A stretch of 64,000 nucleotides of DNA from an uncultured Lachnospiraceae bacterium (GCA_900550475.1 URSA01000015.1:5761-69760), one strand, 5' to 3'. Shown: positions 35,219 through 44,393, counted from the first letter of the stretch. Numbers and translations are program-made. The notes: generated by a model from the letters alone, not told the origin.

Positions 35219-35247
35219 TTGAAAATCTCCCAAAATTAGTGTATAGT
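35219..35247 (+). promoter_or_regulatory. Promoter of the proS leader
   Basis: TTGAAA (35219-35224) and TATAGT (35242-35247) with a 17-bp spacer. A start near 35254 would include the whole T-box leader. Confidence 0.7.
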
Positions 35248-35253
35248 GAGCAT

Positions 35254-35561
35254 AAATTCAATAATGTAATGAAGGCGATGACGAGGGTTAGTAGGGTGGC
35301 CGGACATGACAGAGAGAGAGCCAGACGGTGTAAGGCTCTTATGGAAAGCATCTGAACCTGCCTCCGAGTTCCGTATGAAAATACGGCGCTGTGCCGGCGT
35401 TAGAGGGCAGTATGAGCAGGATTTCAAGGTGAAGTGACGGTGATGCGGAGTGCCGGGGACGGCAGCAAGGCGAAGGATTCCGCGCCGGAGCAGACGGGAA
35501 ATCAATATGGGTGGTAACGCCGGTCTTCCGGTCCCTGATGGGGACGGAAGGCCGTTTTTTG
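35254..35561 (+). promoter_or_regulatory. T-box riboswitch (tRNA-Pro sensing) with terminator
   Basis: The leader before proS has the conserved T-box sequence TGGGTGGTAACGCC at 35508-35521, which pairs with the acceptor end of uncharged tRNA. A terminator follows: GGTCTTCCGGTCCC (35522-35535) pairs with GGGGACGGAAGGCC (35540-35553) and is followed by GTTTTTT. The antiterminator would use the T-box region instead. The upstream stem I region contains TTAGTAGG near 35288 and a GAACCT element (35354-35359) whose CCT is a proline codon and a plausible specifier. Uncharged tRNA-Pro should allow readthrough to the synthetase. Confidence 0.85.
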
Positions 35562-35597
35562 TATCGTGGGAAAGGAATCCGTAATTTCCTGTGGTAC

Positions 35598-35640
35598 AAG
35601 CCCTCCGGGCAGGATTGCCCTGCGTCGGAGAGGTATCATG
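35598..35640 (+). repeat. 43-bp repeat, copy 1
   Basis: This block matches 59300-59342 at 38 of 43 positions with no gaps. In this copy CTCCG-G-GCAGG pairs with CCTGC-GT-CGGAG to form a hairpin. It lies between the T-box terminator and proS. Confidence 0.65.
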
Positions 35641-35678
35641 CCGCGAAAGCGTAAGATATGCAGAAAGGAAAGAAAGTT

Positions 35679-37112
35679 ATGGCAGACAAGAAATTAGTGG
35701 AAGCAATCACACCGATGGACGAGGATTTTGCCCAGTGGTACACAGATGTGGTGAAGAAGGCAGAGCTGACGGACTACACCAGCGTGAAAGGATGCATGGT
35801 GATCAAGCCTGCGGGCTACGCGATCTGGGAGCTTTTGCAGAGACAGCTCGACGAACGCTTTAAGGCGACGGGGGTGCAGAACGTGTATCTGCCCATGTTT
35901 ATTCCCGAGAGCCTGCTTGAGAAGGAGAAGGATCATGTGGAGGGGTTTGCACCCGAGGTTGCATGGGTGACACACGGCGGCTTACAGCCGTTGCAGGAGA
36001 GACTTTGTGTCCGCCCCACCTCCGAGACCCTGTTCTGCGATTTTTATAAAAATGATATCCAGTCTTACAGGGATCTTCCCAAGGTATATAACCAGTGGTG
36101 CTCCGTGGTAAGATGGGAGAAGGAGACAAGACCTTTCCTGCGCTCCAGAGAGTTCTTGTGGCAGGAGGGACACACCGCCCACGCGACTGCCGAGGAGGCG
36201 GAGGCAAGAACCATCCAGATGCTGAATGTGTATGCGGATTTCTGCGAGGAAGTGCTGGCGATTCCCGTTATCAAGGGACAGAAGACGGACAAGGAGAAGT
36301 TTGCGGGTGCGGTTGCAACTTACACCATCGAATCCCTGATGCACGACGGCAAGGCGCTGCAGTCCGGCACCAGCCACAACTTCGGAGACGGCTTTGCGAG
36401 AGCCTTCGGCATCCAGTTCACGGATAAGGACAACACATTGAAATATGTATACCAGACCTCATGGGGTATGACCACCCGTATGATCGGCGCCATCATCATG
36501 GTACACGGCGACAATTCCGGTCTGGTGCTGCCGCCCAAGGTTGCACCGATCCAGCTTGCCATTATTCCCATTCAGCAAAAGAAGGAAGGCATTCTGGAGA
36601 AGGCATACGAGCTCAGGGACAGATTGCAGAGCAATTTCCGCGTGAAGGTTGACGACACGGACAAGAGCCCGGGTTACAAGTTTGCGGAGGCCGAGATGAG
36701 AGGATACCCGCTCAGACTGGAAATCGGTCCCAAGGATCTGGAGGCAGGCAAGTGCGTGCTTTGCAGAAGAGACAACGGCGAGAAGATCGAAGTGGCTCTG
36801 GATGAGGTGGAGAGCAAGGTGGCAGAGCTTCTTGAAATGATCCACCACGATATGCTGGAGAAGGCAAGAGCACACAGGGATGCGCACACCTACACCGCCC
36901 ACGACAAGGCAGAGTTTGAGAAGCTGTTCACCGAGAAGGCAGGCTTTGTGAAGGCAATGTGGTGCGGCGAGCAGGCCTGTGAAGATGAGATCAAGGAGAA
37001 GCTGAGCGTGACCAGCAGATGTGTTCCCTTTGAGCAGGAACAGATTTCGGATGCGTGCGTGTGCTGCGGAAAACCGGCGAAGAAAATGGTGTACTGGGGC
37101 AGAGCGTACTAA
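35679..37112 (+). CDS. proS: Prolyl-tRNA synthetase, archaeal/eukaryotic type
   Basis: Class II aminoacyl-tRNA synthetase of 477 aa that charges tRNA-Pro. Motif 2 region CVRPTSETLFCDFYKNDI and WCSVVRWEKETRPFLRSREFLWQEGHTAH are typical, with motif 3 in the RMIGAIIMVHGDNSGLVLPPKVAP segment. The C-terminal domain ends with a zinc-type cysteine cluster (CVCCGKPAKK) and the terminal Tyr (GRAY) that are diagnostic of the archaeal/eukaryotic ProRS class, without the editing insert of the bacterial class. The ATG at 35679 has AAAGGAAAG upstream; an in-frame ATG lies at 35658. Expression is governed by the T-box leader. Confidence 0.95.
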   Translation: MADKKLVEAITPMDEDFAQWYTDVVKKAELTDYTSVKGCMVIKPAGYAIWELLQRQLDERFKATGVQNVYLPMFIPESLLEKEKDHVEGFAPEVAWVTHGGLQPLQERLCVRPTSETLFCDFYKNDIQSYRDLPKVYNQWCSVVRWEKETRPFLRSREFLWQEGHTAHATAEEAEARTIQMLNVYADFCEEVLAIPVIKGQKTDKEKFAGAVATYTIESLMHDGKALQSGTSHNFGDGFARAFGIQFTDKDNTLKYVYQTSWGMTTRMIGAIIMVHGDNSGLVLPPKVAPIQLAIIPIQQKKEGILEKAYELRDRLQSNFRVKVDDTDKSPGYKFAEAEMRGYPLRLEIGPKDLEAGKCVLCRRDNGEKIEVALDEVESKVAELLEMIHHDMLEKARAHRDAHTYTAHDKAEFEKLFTEKAGFVKAMWCGEQACEDEIKEKLSVTSRCVPFEQEQISDACVCCGKPAKKMVYWGRAY

Positions 37113-37127
37113 ACAGGGAGAAGGACT

Positions 37128-37961
37128 ATGATTTATCGGGAAATTCCGTTGCAGCTTCCCGGCTCGCTGCCGGGGGCAAAGCTTGTGCTTTATATGCAGG
37201 ACTATTCGGAAAACATGCTGGTGCAGGAACGCCCGTGCGTGATCCTGTGTCCGGGCGGCGGTTATCATCATGTCTCGGAGCGTGAGGGAGAGAGCGAGGC
37301 ATTGCAGTTTCTCTCCATGGGCATGCATGCGGCGGTGTTACAATATTCGGTTGCACCGGCGAGATACCCGGTTCAGCTCACGGAGCTGGCGTGGGCGATG
37401 CACTGCATAAAGGAGCATGCTGCCGAATGGCATGTGATGCCGGATAAGATCATCGTGCAGGGAAGCTCGGCGGGCGGACATCTTGCCGCCTGTCTGGGCA
37501 TGTTCTGGAAAGAGGAATGGCTGCGGAAGGCGGTAAGCGTGGCGGAATTGCCGGAAGATGTGCTCCGCCCGGCAGGGCTTTTGCTCTGCTACCCCGTGAT
37601 CACCTCCGGTGAATACGCGCACAGAGGCTCCTTTGAAAACCTGCTGGGACAGGAAAGTGAAAAAAGGGATCTGTTGGAAAAGCTTTCTCTGGAAAATCAG
37701 GTCAGTGCGGACACGCCGCCGGTTTTTGTGTGGCACACCCTTACGGACGGCTCCGTTCCGGCAGAAAATTCGCTTCTGCTGGTGAGCGCGCTGCGCAGGC
37801 ATAATATTTCCACGGAGTTCCATCTGTATCCCGAAGGGCACCACGGGCTTGCACTGGCGGGCAGGCTGACGGCGAGCCGTGACGGCAGCCATATGCAGGA
37901 GTGCTGCACCTCGTGGATCGGATTGGCAAAGGAATGGCTGGAGGGAATCTGCAACAGATAG
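37128..37961 (+). CDS. Alpha/beta hydrolase, acetylesterase-like (copy 1)
   Basis: Cytosolic alpha/beta hydrolase of 277 aa, close to the BD-FAE / acetyl-xylan-esterase-like group. CPGGGYHHVSEREGE forms the oxyanion region (HGG-like), the nucleophile elbow is VQGSSAGGHLA with Ser in GSSAG, the acid is probably Asp in HTLTDGSVP, and the His is in PEGHHGLA. It is strongly similar to the hydrolase at 49339 (shared YPVITSGE, QVSADTPP, VPAENSLLLV-like stretches), so the pair arose by duplication. It is 15 bp behind proS but functionally fits the glycan locus that follows. Removal of acetyl groups from imported sugars is inferred. Confidence 0.85.
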   Translation: MIYREIPLQLPGSLPGAKLVLYMQDYSENMLVQERPCVILCPGGGYHHVSEREGESEALQFLSMGMHAAVLQYSVAPARYPVQLTELAWAMHCIKEHAAEWHVMPDKIIVQGSSAGGHLAACLGMFWKEEWLRKAVSVAELPEDVLRPAGLLLCYPVITSGEYAHRGSFENLLGQESEKRDLLEKLSLENQVSADTPPVFVWHTLTDGSVPAENSLLLVSALRRHNISTEFHLYPEGHHGLALAGRLTASRDGSHMQECCTSWIGLAKEWLEGICNR

Positions 37962-38026
37962 ATTCGTAAAAATAATTCGGTAATTCAGGTAGAAAAAGAG
38001 AGGTATTATTTTTCTCTTTCTTTCCT

Positions 38027-38032
38027 TATAAT
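38027..38032 (+). promoter_or_regulatory. -10 element before alpha-xylosidase gene
   Basis: A perfect TATAAT at 38027-38032 sits about 65 bp before the GH31 start, but the expected -35 position is poor. This pattern suits a promoter that needs an activator. Confidence 0.45.
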
Positions 38033-38097
38033 CAAAGCACAGAAAGTTAATTTGAAATAGGAACAGGATAAAAAACTGGTCGGAATGGAGGAGCTGT

Positions 38098-40437
38098 ATG
38101 ATATTTGGAAATGGATGCTGGCTGCAAAAGGAAGGCTGCGGATGCTTTTCCCCGCAGGAGGTTTATTTTGAGAAGGTAGAGCCTACAAAGGTAACACTCT
38201 GCCTGCCTACAACGAGAATTGTAACGAGAGGAAGCACACTGGGCGGAATCAACCTGACCATGGTGATCACTTCCCCTGCACCGGAGGTACTGCGTGTGCA
38301 GACCTACCACCATATGGGCGCAAAGAAGCGTGAGCCCGAATTTGAGCTGGAGCAGAAGGAGGAAATGCCTCTTACCGTTACCAGTGATGAGGAGAAGCTG
38401 ACGATCGCAAGCGGCAGTCTGACACTGGAAATCCAGAAGAAGAACTGGTCTATGAGCTACAAAAGGAACGGTGCGCTGATCACCCGCTCCGCAGCCAAGG
38501 ATCTCGCCTGCATGAAGACGGACTGGAAGGGCGACTGCTATGACAAGGGCGACATCACTGAAACCTATATGCGCCAGCAGCTGTCCCTGGGCGTGGGCGA
38601 GCTGATATACGGTCTGGGCGAGCGTTTTACCGCGCTTGTGAAGAACGGACAGAGCGTTTCTATCTGGAACGAGGACGGCGGTACCAGTACATACCAGTCT
38701 TACAAAAATATTCCCTTCTATCTTAGCAACAAGGGCTACGGTGTATTTGTAAACCATTCCGAGAAGGTGGATTTTGAAGTTGCCACGGAGCAGGTGACAA
38801 AGGTTGAGTTCTCCGTCGAGGGCGGATATCTGGATTATTACCTGTTCAACGGCCCTACCATGAAGGAGGTGCTGAGCCGCTACACGGATCTGACCGGCAA
38901 GCCCGCGCTTCCCGCACCCTGGACTTTCGGTTTGTGGCTGTCCACATCCTTCACTACAAATTACGACGAAGAGACCGTTATGAGCTTCGTAAACGGTATG
39001 CTGGACAGAGGCATTCCCTTAAGAACCTTCCACTTTGACTGCTTCTGGATGAAGGAGTTCCACTGGACGGATTTCGTGTGGGATGCAAGAGTGTTCCCCG
39101 ATCCTGCGGGCATGCTTTCCCGTATCAAGGCAAAGGGGCTGAATATCTGCGTCTGGATCAATCCCTACATCGGACAGGAGAGCTGCCTGTTTGCGGAGGG
39201 TGTTGAGAAGGGATATTTTGTGAAACGCACAAACGGCGATGTATGGCAGTGGGATATGTGGCAGCCCGGAATGGCACTGGTGGACTTTACCAACCCCGAG
39301 GCATGCGCATGGTATCAGGAGAAGCTGGCAGGGCTGCTTGATATGGGCGTTGACTGCTTCAAGACCGATTTCGGCGAGAGAATCCCTTGGGAGAATGTAG
39401 AGTATTACGATCATTCCGACCCGAAGAAGATGCACAATTTCTATACCTACCTTTACAATAAGACGGTGTACGATATTCTGGAAAAGAAACGCGGCAAGGG
39501 GGAGGCAGTGCTGTTTGCACGTTCCGCCACCGCCGGCGGACAGAAATTCCCCGTACACTGGGGCGGCGACTGCTGGTCGGATTACGAGTCCATGGAAGAG
39601 AGCCTGAGAGGCGGTCTGTCCCTGATGATGTCCGGCTTCGGCTTCTGGGCGCATGATATCGGAGGCTTTGAGAGCACCTCCACGCCCGATGTATACAAGA
39701 GATGGGTTGCGTTTGGTCTGCTTTCCTCCCACAGCCGTCTGCATGGCAGTACCTCTTACAGGGTGCCCTGGGCGTACGACGAGGAAGCGGTGGATGTAGT
39801 CCGTTTCTTCACCAGACTGAAAGCAAAGCTGATGCCGTATCTGTATCGGACGGCAATTCAGGCAAACAGAACCGGCGTTCCCACCATGAGAAGCATGGTG
39901 CTGGAGTTTACGGAGGATCGCACCTGCCACTATGCAGACAAACAGTATATGCTGGGCGACAGCCTTCTGGTGGCCCCGATTTTCAACGAGGAGGGCGTGG
40001 CGGATTACTACCTGCCTCAGGGCAGCTGGACGAACTTCTTTACCGGAGAAGTAAAGCAGGGCGGCTGCTGGGTTCAGGAGAAGCATGGCTACCTGAGCAT
40101 TCCCCTCATGGTGAAGGAGGGCTCCGTGATCGCACTGGGCGCCCATGACGACAAGCCGGATTACGATTACGGCGACGGCGTGGAGCTTCGTGTCTATGCG
40201 CTGAAGGACGGCATTTCTGCGGAGACGGTTGTGTACGGCATGGATCAGTCCGCAGAGATTAAGGCTTGCGTGCTGAAGTCCGGAGACAAGATCACCGTCG
40301 ATGTGGAGAGCAAGCGTCCCTGCAAGGTGCGCCTTGTCAATGTGAAAGCACAGAGCTGTACGGGAGCGGCATACAGCGTGGATGGAAGCGATACAGTTCT
40401 GACAGATGTGTCAGGGCATGCTGAGTGCGCACTGTAA
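38098..40437 (+). CDS. yicI: GH31 alpha-xylosidase, YicI-like
   Basis: Cytosolic GH31 enzyme of 779 aa, the length of E. coli YicI (772). It removes alpha-linked xylose from the non-reducing end of xyloglucan oligosaccharides such as isoprimeverose. The catalytic nucleophile is D424 in FKTDFGERIP, and the acid/base is D491 in VHWGGDCW. The sequence around these (ARSATAGGQKFPVHWGG, SGFGFWAHDIGGFE, SSHSRLHGS) follows YicI closely, rather than alpha-glucosidases, which usually have other residues in the same loop. GGAGGAGC precedes the ATG. It starts the 40-50 kb locus, just ahead of the YesM kinase. Some GH31 members of this clade accept alpha-glucosides, so xylose specificity is inferred from motif context. 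Confidence 0.9.
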   Translation: MIFGNGCWLQKEGCGCFSPQEVYFEKVEPTKVTLCLPTTRIVTRGSTLGGINLTMVITSPAPEVLRVQTYHHMGAKKREPEFELEQKEEMPLTVTSDEEKLTIASGSLTLEIQKKNWSMSYKRNGALITRSAAKDLACMKTDWKGDCYDKGDITETYMRQQLSLGVGELIYGLGERFTALVKNGQSVSIWNEDGGTSTYQSYKNIPFYLSNKGYGVFVNHSEKVDFEVATEQVTKVEFSVEGGYLDYYLFNGPTMKEVLSRYTDLTGKPALPAPWTFGLWLSTSFTTNYDEETVMSFVNGMLDRGIPLRTFHFDCFWMKEFHWTDFVWDARVFPDPAGMLSRIKAKGLNICVWINPYIGQESCLFAEGVEKGYFVKRTNGDVWQWDMWQPGMALVDFTNPEACAWYQEKLAGLLDMGVDCFKTDFGERIPWENVEYYDHSDPKKMHNFYTYLYNKTVYDILEKKRGKGEAVLFARSATAGGQKFPVHWGGDCWSDYESMEESLRGGLSLMMSGFGFWAHDIGGFESTSTPDVYKRWVAFGLLSSHSRLHGSTSYRVPWAYDEEAVDVVRFFTRLKAKLMPYLYRTAIQANRTGVPTMRSMVLEFTEDRTCHYADKQYMLGDSLLVAPIFNEEGVADYYLPQGSWTNFFTGEVKQGGCWVQEKHGYLSIPLMVKEGSVIALGAHDDKPDYDYGDGVELRVYALKDGISAETVVYGMDQSAEIKACVLKSGDKITVDVESKRPCKVRLVNVKAQSCTGAAYSVDGSDTVLTDVSGHAECAL

Positions 40438-40479
40438 GGATGGCGCAGCACCGCAAAGCATCTGTGAAATGGAGATAGC

Positions 40480-42279
40480 ATGAAACAAAAAAGGAATCGA
40501 TTACTGGAACTGATGAGTAACAGAAAAATCGGGCAGCAGCTTTACATGATTTATGTGCTTGCCGTTTTCTTTCCCATAGCCGTGATCGGTTCCTTTTTGC
40601 TTGTCAATACCTCCAAGCTTCTGACAAATTATTATCGGAACCTGTTGGAATCGGACAACCTGAGGGTGAAGACGATCCTGTTCGAGCTGACGACGCAGGT
40701 TTACAATATTTCCGAGAGCATTTCCTTTGAGGACAGTCTCCAGAAAATCCTGTCGGATGCCGACGGGAGCGGTGGGGAAAATATTGCGTACTCCTACACC
40801 ACCATTGACAACTATATATCCAATCACGCGGAAATCGAGGACATTACCGTATACACGGACAATCCGGTGGCGGCGGGGTATATGCACTTTGCCGGCGTGG
40901 ACGATGAGATCCGCGAGACGGAATGGTATCGGAGAGCAACGTCCCAGGTAGGAGTGTTCTGGGTTCCCATGGAGAAACGTGACAGATACGGAAATTCCTA
41001 CTGGAACCTTGCTCTGGTGAGAAAGATTACTGTGATTGGAAGCGAGTATCAGGCTGTTTTGGTGATCCAGCTCAGCGACAATTATCTGCAGACCCGCATC
41101 CGCAGCAGCGAATACCGCATCATGGCGTCTGCGGACGACGGAAGGATCTTTTACAGCTCTACAAGGATGGGCTACGGGGAAGAACAATCCATTTATATCA
41201 ATTATGATGATTCCTATTATGAGTATCTGGGGCCTGTCTGGGAGGATGCAAACAGGCTCTTTACAAAAATATCGACGCTTCACCTCTACCAGTCCGACAG
41301 CCGTGTTTACATTGTTACTATGCATGAGACGGCGTATTATGACATCCGCAACATTATCTTTACCTGTCTGCTCATCATCCTGCTGGCGGTGGCGGTTCCG
41401 GCGGTACTGATCCATTACTTTACCGGCTATTTTACCGGGCGTGTGGATGTGCTCCGCAAGGAGATGAAAAAGGCGAGCAACGAGGAATACAGCTCGGCAC
41501 AGCCCTTCGGCGGGGAGGACGAGCTTTCGGAAACCTTCGCCGATCTGCAGGTGATGGTGCAGAAGATCAAGGAGAAGGATGCCAAGGTGTACGAGGCAAA
41601 GCTCTCAGAACAGCAGCTACTGAACGAACAGCAGGTTATGGAGATGAAGATGCTTGCCAGCCAGATCAACCCGCATTTTCTCTATAACACACTGGAGAGT
41701 ATCCGCATGCAGGCACTGACGGCAGGAAACAGGGAAGTGGCAAACTCTATCAAACTTTTGGGAAAATCCATGCGGTACGTGCTGGAGAACACGGGTACTT
41801 CCATGGTGAGCCTGAAAAAAGAGCTTGATTACATGGAAACCTATCTGCAGATCCAGCGGATACGCTTCGGGGACAGGGTCAATTACCGGATCGGTACGGA
41901 ACAGGATATGAATCTGGACGATTACATGCTTCTGCCGCTTCTGATCCAGCCGATTGTGGAAAATGCCATTCTTCACGGCCTGGAACAGGTGGAGGAGAAC
42001 GGCAGGATCGATATCACGGTGGAGGCGCCGGAAGACCAGTACCTCAGGATCACCATTGCGGACAACGGCTGCGGCATGGACAGCGAGGAGTTGGAGCTTC
42101 TGCGCGGCAGGATGGCGCAGCGCACCATCGACCGCAGTAAAAGCATCGGTCTGTGCAATATCAACCAACGGATCCGGCTCTGCTACGGTGATGAGTACGG
42201 CATGCAGATCGACAGCACGCCGGGCGAAGGCACCGTAATTATTGTCAAATTGCCCATAAAGCACCCGGACCGGGATTAG
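40480..42279 (+). CDS. YesM-type sensor histidine kinase
   Basis: Membrane kinase of 599 aa. One helix near residues 18-40 and another near 290-312 flank an extracellular sensor domain of about 250 aa. A HAMP linker follows, then the His_kinase domain with phospho-acceptor H399 in QINPHFLYNTLESI and the ATPase domain with ENAILHGLE (N box) and DNGCGM (G1). This is the YesM/LytS-like family that pairs with AraC-type YesN regulators; the partner is the gene at 50209. It is 42 bp behind the alpha-xylosidase and ends before a separately promoted surface-protein gene. The signal is presumably the glycan or its binding protein. Confidence 0.92.
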   Translation: MKQKRNRLLELMSNRKIGQQLYMIYVLAVFFPIAVIGSFLLVNTSKLLTNYYRNLLESDNLRVKTILFELTTQVYNISESISFEDSLQKILSDADGSGGENIAYSYTTIDNYISNHAEIEDITVYTDNPVAAGYMHFAGVDDEIRETEWYRRATSQVGVFWVPMEKRDRYGNSYWNLALVRKITVIGSEYQAVLVIQLSDNYLQTRIRSSEYRIMASADDGRIFYSSTRMGYGEEQSIYINYDDSYYEYLGPVWEDANRLFTKISTLHLYQSDSRVYIVTMHETAYYDIRNIIFTCLLIILLAVAVPAVLIHYFTGYFTGRVDVLRKEMKKASNEEYSSAQPFGGEDELSETFADLQVMVQKIKEKDAKVYEAKLSEQQLLNEQQVMEMKMLASQINPHFLYNTLESIRMQALTAGNREVANSIKLLGKSMRYVLENTGTSMVSLKKELDYMETYLQIQRIRFGDRVNYRIGTEQDMNLDDYMLLPLLIQPIVENAILHGLEQVEENGRIDITVEAPEDQYLRITIADNGCGMDSEELELLRGRMAQRTIDRSKSIGLCNINQRIRLCYGDEYGMQIDSTPGEGTVIIVKLPIKHPDRD

Positions 42280-42422
42280 AAGATGATATTAATGTACAAT
42301 TTTGCCCGTATAAGATGTCAAAAAGGAATGGTTTTTTTTACAGGAGGATTCCTATAAAATCATGTTAAAGCGTATGGCTTTGTGCGCATAGTGCGCGCAG
42401 CAAAATTATAGGAGGATGCAAA

Positions 42423-44240
42423 ATGAAAAAGTTCAGAAAGCTACTTGCTGCTGTACTGTCATTGGGAATGATCCTGTCTGTTCAGCCCGTATCTGCGGCT
42501 CAGGACGCATCAGGTCTTGTTGACGGAACAGCATACCTCAACATCAACAACGCCGACTGGAGCGAGTTTGATGCTGAGTGGACCAATGCAGAAATTACCG
42601 GAGACGGAACCTATACCGTAGGTATGGTTGCAAAAGAGGGTCAGTCCCTGGTACAGTTTAACGCTCTTGAGGTTGTAAACGGAGAGTCCGTTCTCGGAAC
42701 CGGCTGTGTGCTGACAGTTGACAGCATTAAGATCAACGGTGAAGAGGTTGAGCTTCAGGGCAAGAGCTACACCTGCTCCGCAGATGGTGCCGGTGTAACG
42801 ACCCGTGTTAATATTTACAATGAGTGGAACACTCCCGATGCTACCGCCACCGCAGGAGATGACAAGCATCTTGACTGCCGTGTTGCAGAGGGAAGCGTTG
42901 AGGATGCAGTTGCATGCCTCTTCTCCAGCGATTATGTAAATGCTTCTTCCAACAGCGGATTCCTTGTAGATTCCCTGGAAGTTACCTTCACTGTTTCCGG
43001 TTACGGCACCTCCGGTGCTGCTGCAGAGGGCGGCGCAGTTGTGACAGCAGAAGGCCCTGCTATCGCACACCTGTCCATCAACAAGGATGACTGGAGTGAG
43101 TACGCAGCAGATTATGTAGACGCAGAGATCACCGGAGACGGTACCTACACAGTTTCCATGACCACCGCAGATCCTATCAATCTGGCACAGTTCAACGCAC
43201 TTCAGGTTGCAAACGGCGAGCTTCTGATGGGTACCGCATGCGTACTGACCGTTGACAGCATCAAGATCAACGGTGAGGAAGTAGAGCTTCAGGGTCCCAG
43301 CTATACCTGCTCCGCAGACGGCGGCGGTATTGATACCCGTGTAAACCTTTACAATGAGTGGAATGCTCCCGATCCTACCGCTACCGCAGGCGATGACAGC
43401 CATCTTGACCAGCGTATTGCTTCCGGCAATCTGGAAGATGCAACCGCAATGCTGTTCTCCGCCGATTACCTGACCGCAGGTCTTACCTCCATCGAGGTTA
43501 CCTTCACGGTAAGCGGCTTCAGCGCATCTGCTGAAGGGGGAGAGGCTGCTGAGGTTCCCGGTGTTGACCTGAACGGCACCTACAATGCATACTTTGGTCT
43601 GCAGACACCTACATACAGCTTCAGAAACGCATTTGATGATGCTACATACGGCAGAGATACCGAGTACTTCAATCAGGTTACAGGATGGGACAGCGATAAC
43701 AACGCAATCAAGAGAGAGGGTACCTTTACGGATGCCGTGATCGCAGGAAACGGAACTTATACCGTATCTGTAAGCGGTCTGGATCTTGCAGGTGACTTCG
43801 ATTCTCAGGATTACTTCAACCTGCTCTTCCTTTCCACGGATATCCCGAATACCGGAGAGATTACCATCTCTGATATGAAGCTGAATGTCGGCGGTTCCGA
43901 TGTTTCCATCAACCCGATCCTCAGCCCGGATTCTGTAAACTATGTCAACATGCTGATCCAGAATATCTGGAATGATGATGTTAAGACAATCGGATACTAT
44001 ATGGTACCGCCCACGGAGATGAGCATTACCTTCACCGTTTCCGGTTTCGCATATGACAAGGCTGCTGACGAGGCACCTGCAGCAACCGAGGCACCCGCAG
44101 CCGATACGGCAGCACCTGCAGAGGATACTGCAAGCAGCAGCAACACCGGTCTGATCATCGGTATCGTTGTGGCAGTTGTAGTGGTAGCCGCAGTGGTAGC
44201 AGTTGTAGTAGTTTCCAAGAAGAAAAAAGAAAGCAAGTAA
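42423..44240 (+). CDS. Surface protein with three internal repeats and C-terminal anchor
   Basis: Exported 605-aa protein of unknown family. A signal peptide ends near residue 25 (VQPVSAA). Three homologous modules follow, about residues 37-198, 213-373 and 381-545. Modules 1 and 2 are very alike (NxDWSE, AEITGDGTYTV, QFNAL, VDSIKINGEEVELQG, ATAGDD, VTFTVSGF); module 3 is diverged. Each ends in a beta-strand TFTVSG, giving the look of a beta-sandwich carbohydrate-binding module. An Ala/Pro/Glu linker (about 547-573), one membrane helix rich in Val/Ala (577-598) and the tail SKKKKESK anchor it to the membrane; there is no LPXTG. AGGAGG precedes the ATG. Its place amid a sugar importer suggests capture of the glycan at the cell surface. 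Confidence 0.75.
   Translation: MKKFRKLLAAVLSLGMILSVQPVSAAQDASGLVDGTAYLNINNADWSEFDAEWTNAEITGDGTYTVGMVAKEGQSLVQFNALEVVNGESVLGTGCVLTVDSIKINGEEVELQGKSYTCSADGAGVTTRVNIYNEWNTPDATATAGDDKHLDCRVAEGSVEDAVACLFSSDYVNASSNSGFLVDSLEVTFTVSGYGTSGAAAEGGAVVTAEGPAIAHLSINKDDWSEYAADYVDAEITGDGTYTVSMTTADPINLAQFNALQVANGELLMGTACVLTVDSIKINGEEVELQGPSYTCSADGGGIDTRVNLYNEWNAPDPTATAGDDSHLDQRIASGNLEDATAMLFSADYLTAGLTSIEVTFTVSGFSASAEGGEAAEVPGVDLNGTYNAYFGLQTPTYSFRNAFDDATYGRDTEYFNQVTGWDSDNNAIKREGTFTDAVIAGNGTYTVSVSGLDLAGDFDSQDYFNLLFLSTDIPNTGEITISDMKLNVGGSDVSINPILSPDSVNYVNMLIQNIWNDDVKTIGYYMVPPTEMSITFTVSGFAYDKAADEAPAATEAPAADTAAPAEDTASSSNTGLIIGIVVAVVVVAAVVAVVVVSKKKKESK
42531..43545 (+). repeat. Tandem coding repeat, modules 1 and 2 of the surface protein
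   Basis: Two units of about 0.5 kb (near 42531-43016 and 43062-43525) are clearly homologous at DNA level: for instance 42718-42761 and 43249-43292 differ at only a few, mostly third, positions. The third module (from about 43563) is recognisable at the protein level only. This points to a fairly recent duplication of the first two. Confidence 0.75.
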
Positions 44241-44263
44241 TTGAATTGAATGCATGATTTTTC

Positions 44264-44298
44264 AGGACTGCCGCTCTTCGGAGCGACAGTCCTTTTTT
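44264..44298 (+). terminator. Terminator after surface-protein gene
   Basis: AGGACTG-C-CGCTC pairs with GAGCG-A-CAGTCCT around a stable TTCG tetraloop, followed by TTTTT. It separates the surface-protein transcript from the importer operon. Confidence 0.92.
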
Positions 44299-44387
44299 GG
44301 ACTTCTTTTTAGATTTCTCAAACGGGAATTAAAAATTACTGTATTTTCTATCAAGTATTTGCGGTATCTTTCAAAGCCCCTGTTTTG

Positions 44388-44393
44388 TATAAT
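44388..44393 (+). promoter_or_regulatory. -10 element of the importer operon
   Basis: A perfect TATAAT at 44388-44393 is preceded, at the right distance, by a poor -35 (TATCTT). This fits a promoter activated by the YesN-type regulator; AT-rich sequence upstream (44325-44370) is where such a protein would bind. Confidence 0.55.

Noticed and set aside
39019..40146. Antisense frame of 375 codons in the alpha-xylosidase gene
   Set aside because: Mirror of strong third-position bias; no ribosome binding site or homologous motif.
42384..42402. GTGCGC-rich segment before the surface-protein gene as an operator or cre site
   Set aside because: The direct copies are only six bases, and the adjoining sequence does not fit a catabolite-response consensus well.
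42510..44255. Long antisense frame of 581 codons opposite the repeat surface protein
   Set aside because: Its product is a Cys/His-rich, low-sense sequence with no domain. It is explained by the codon bias and the repeats of the + strand gene.
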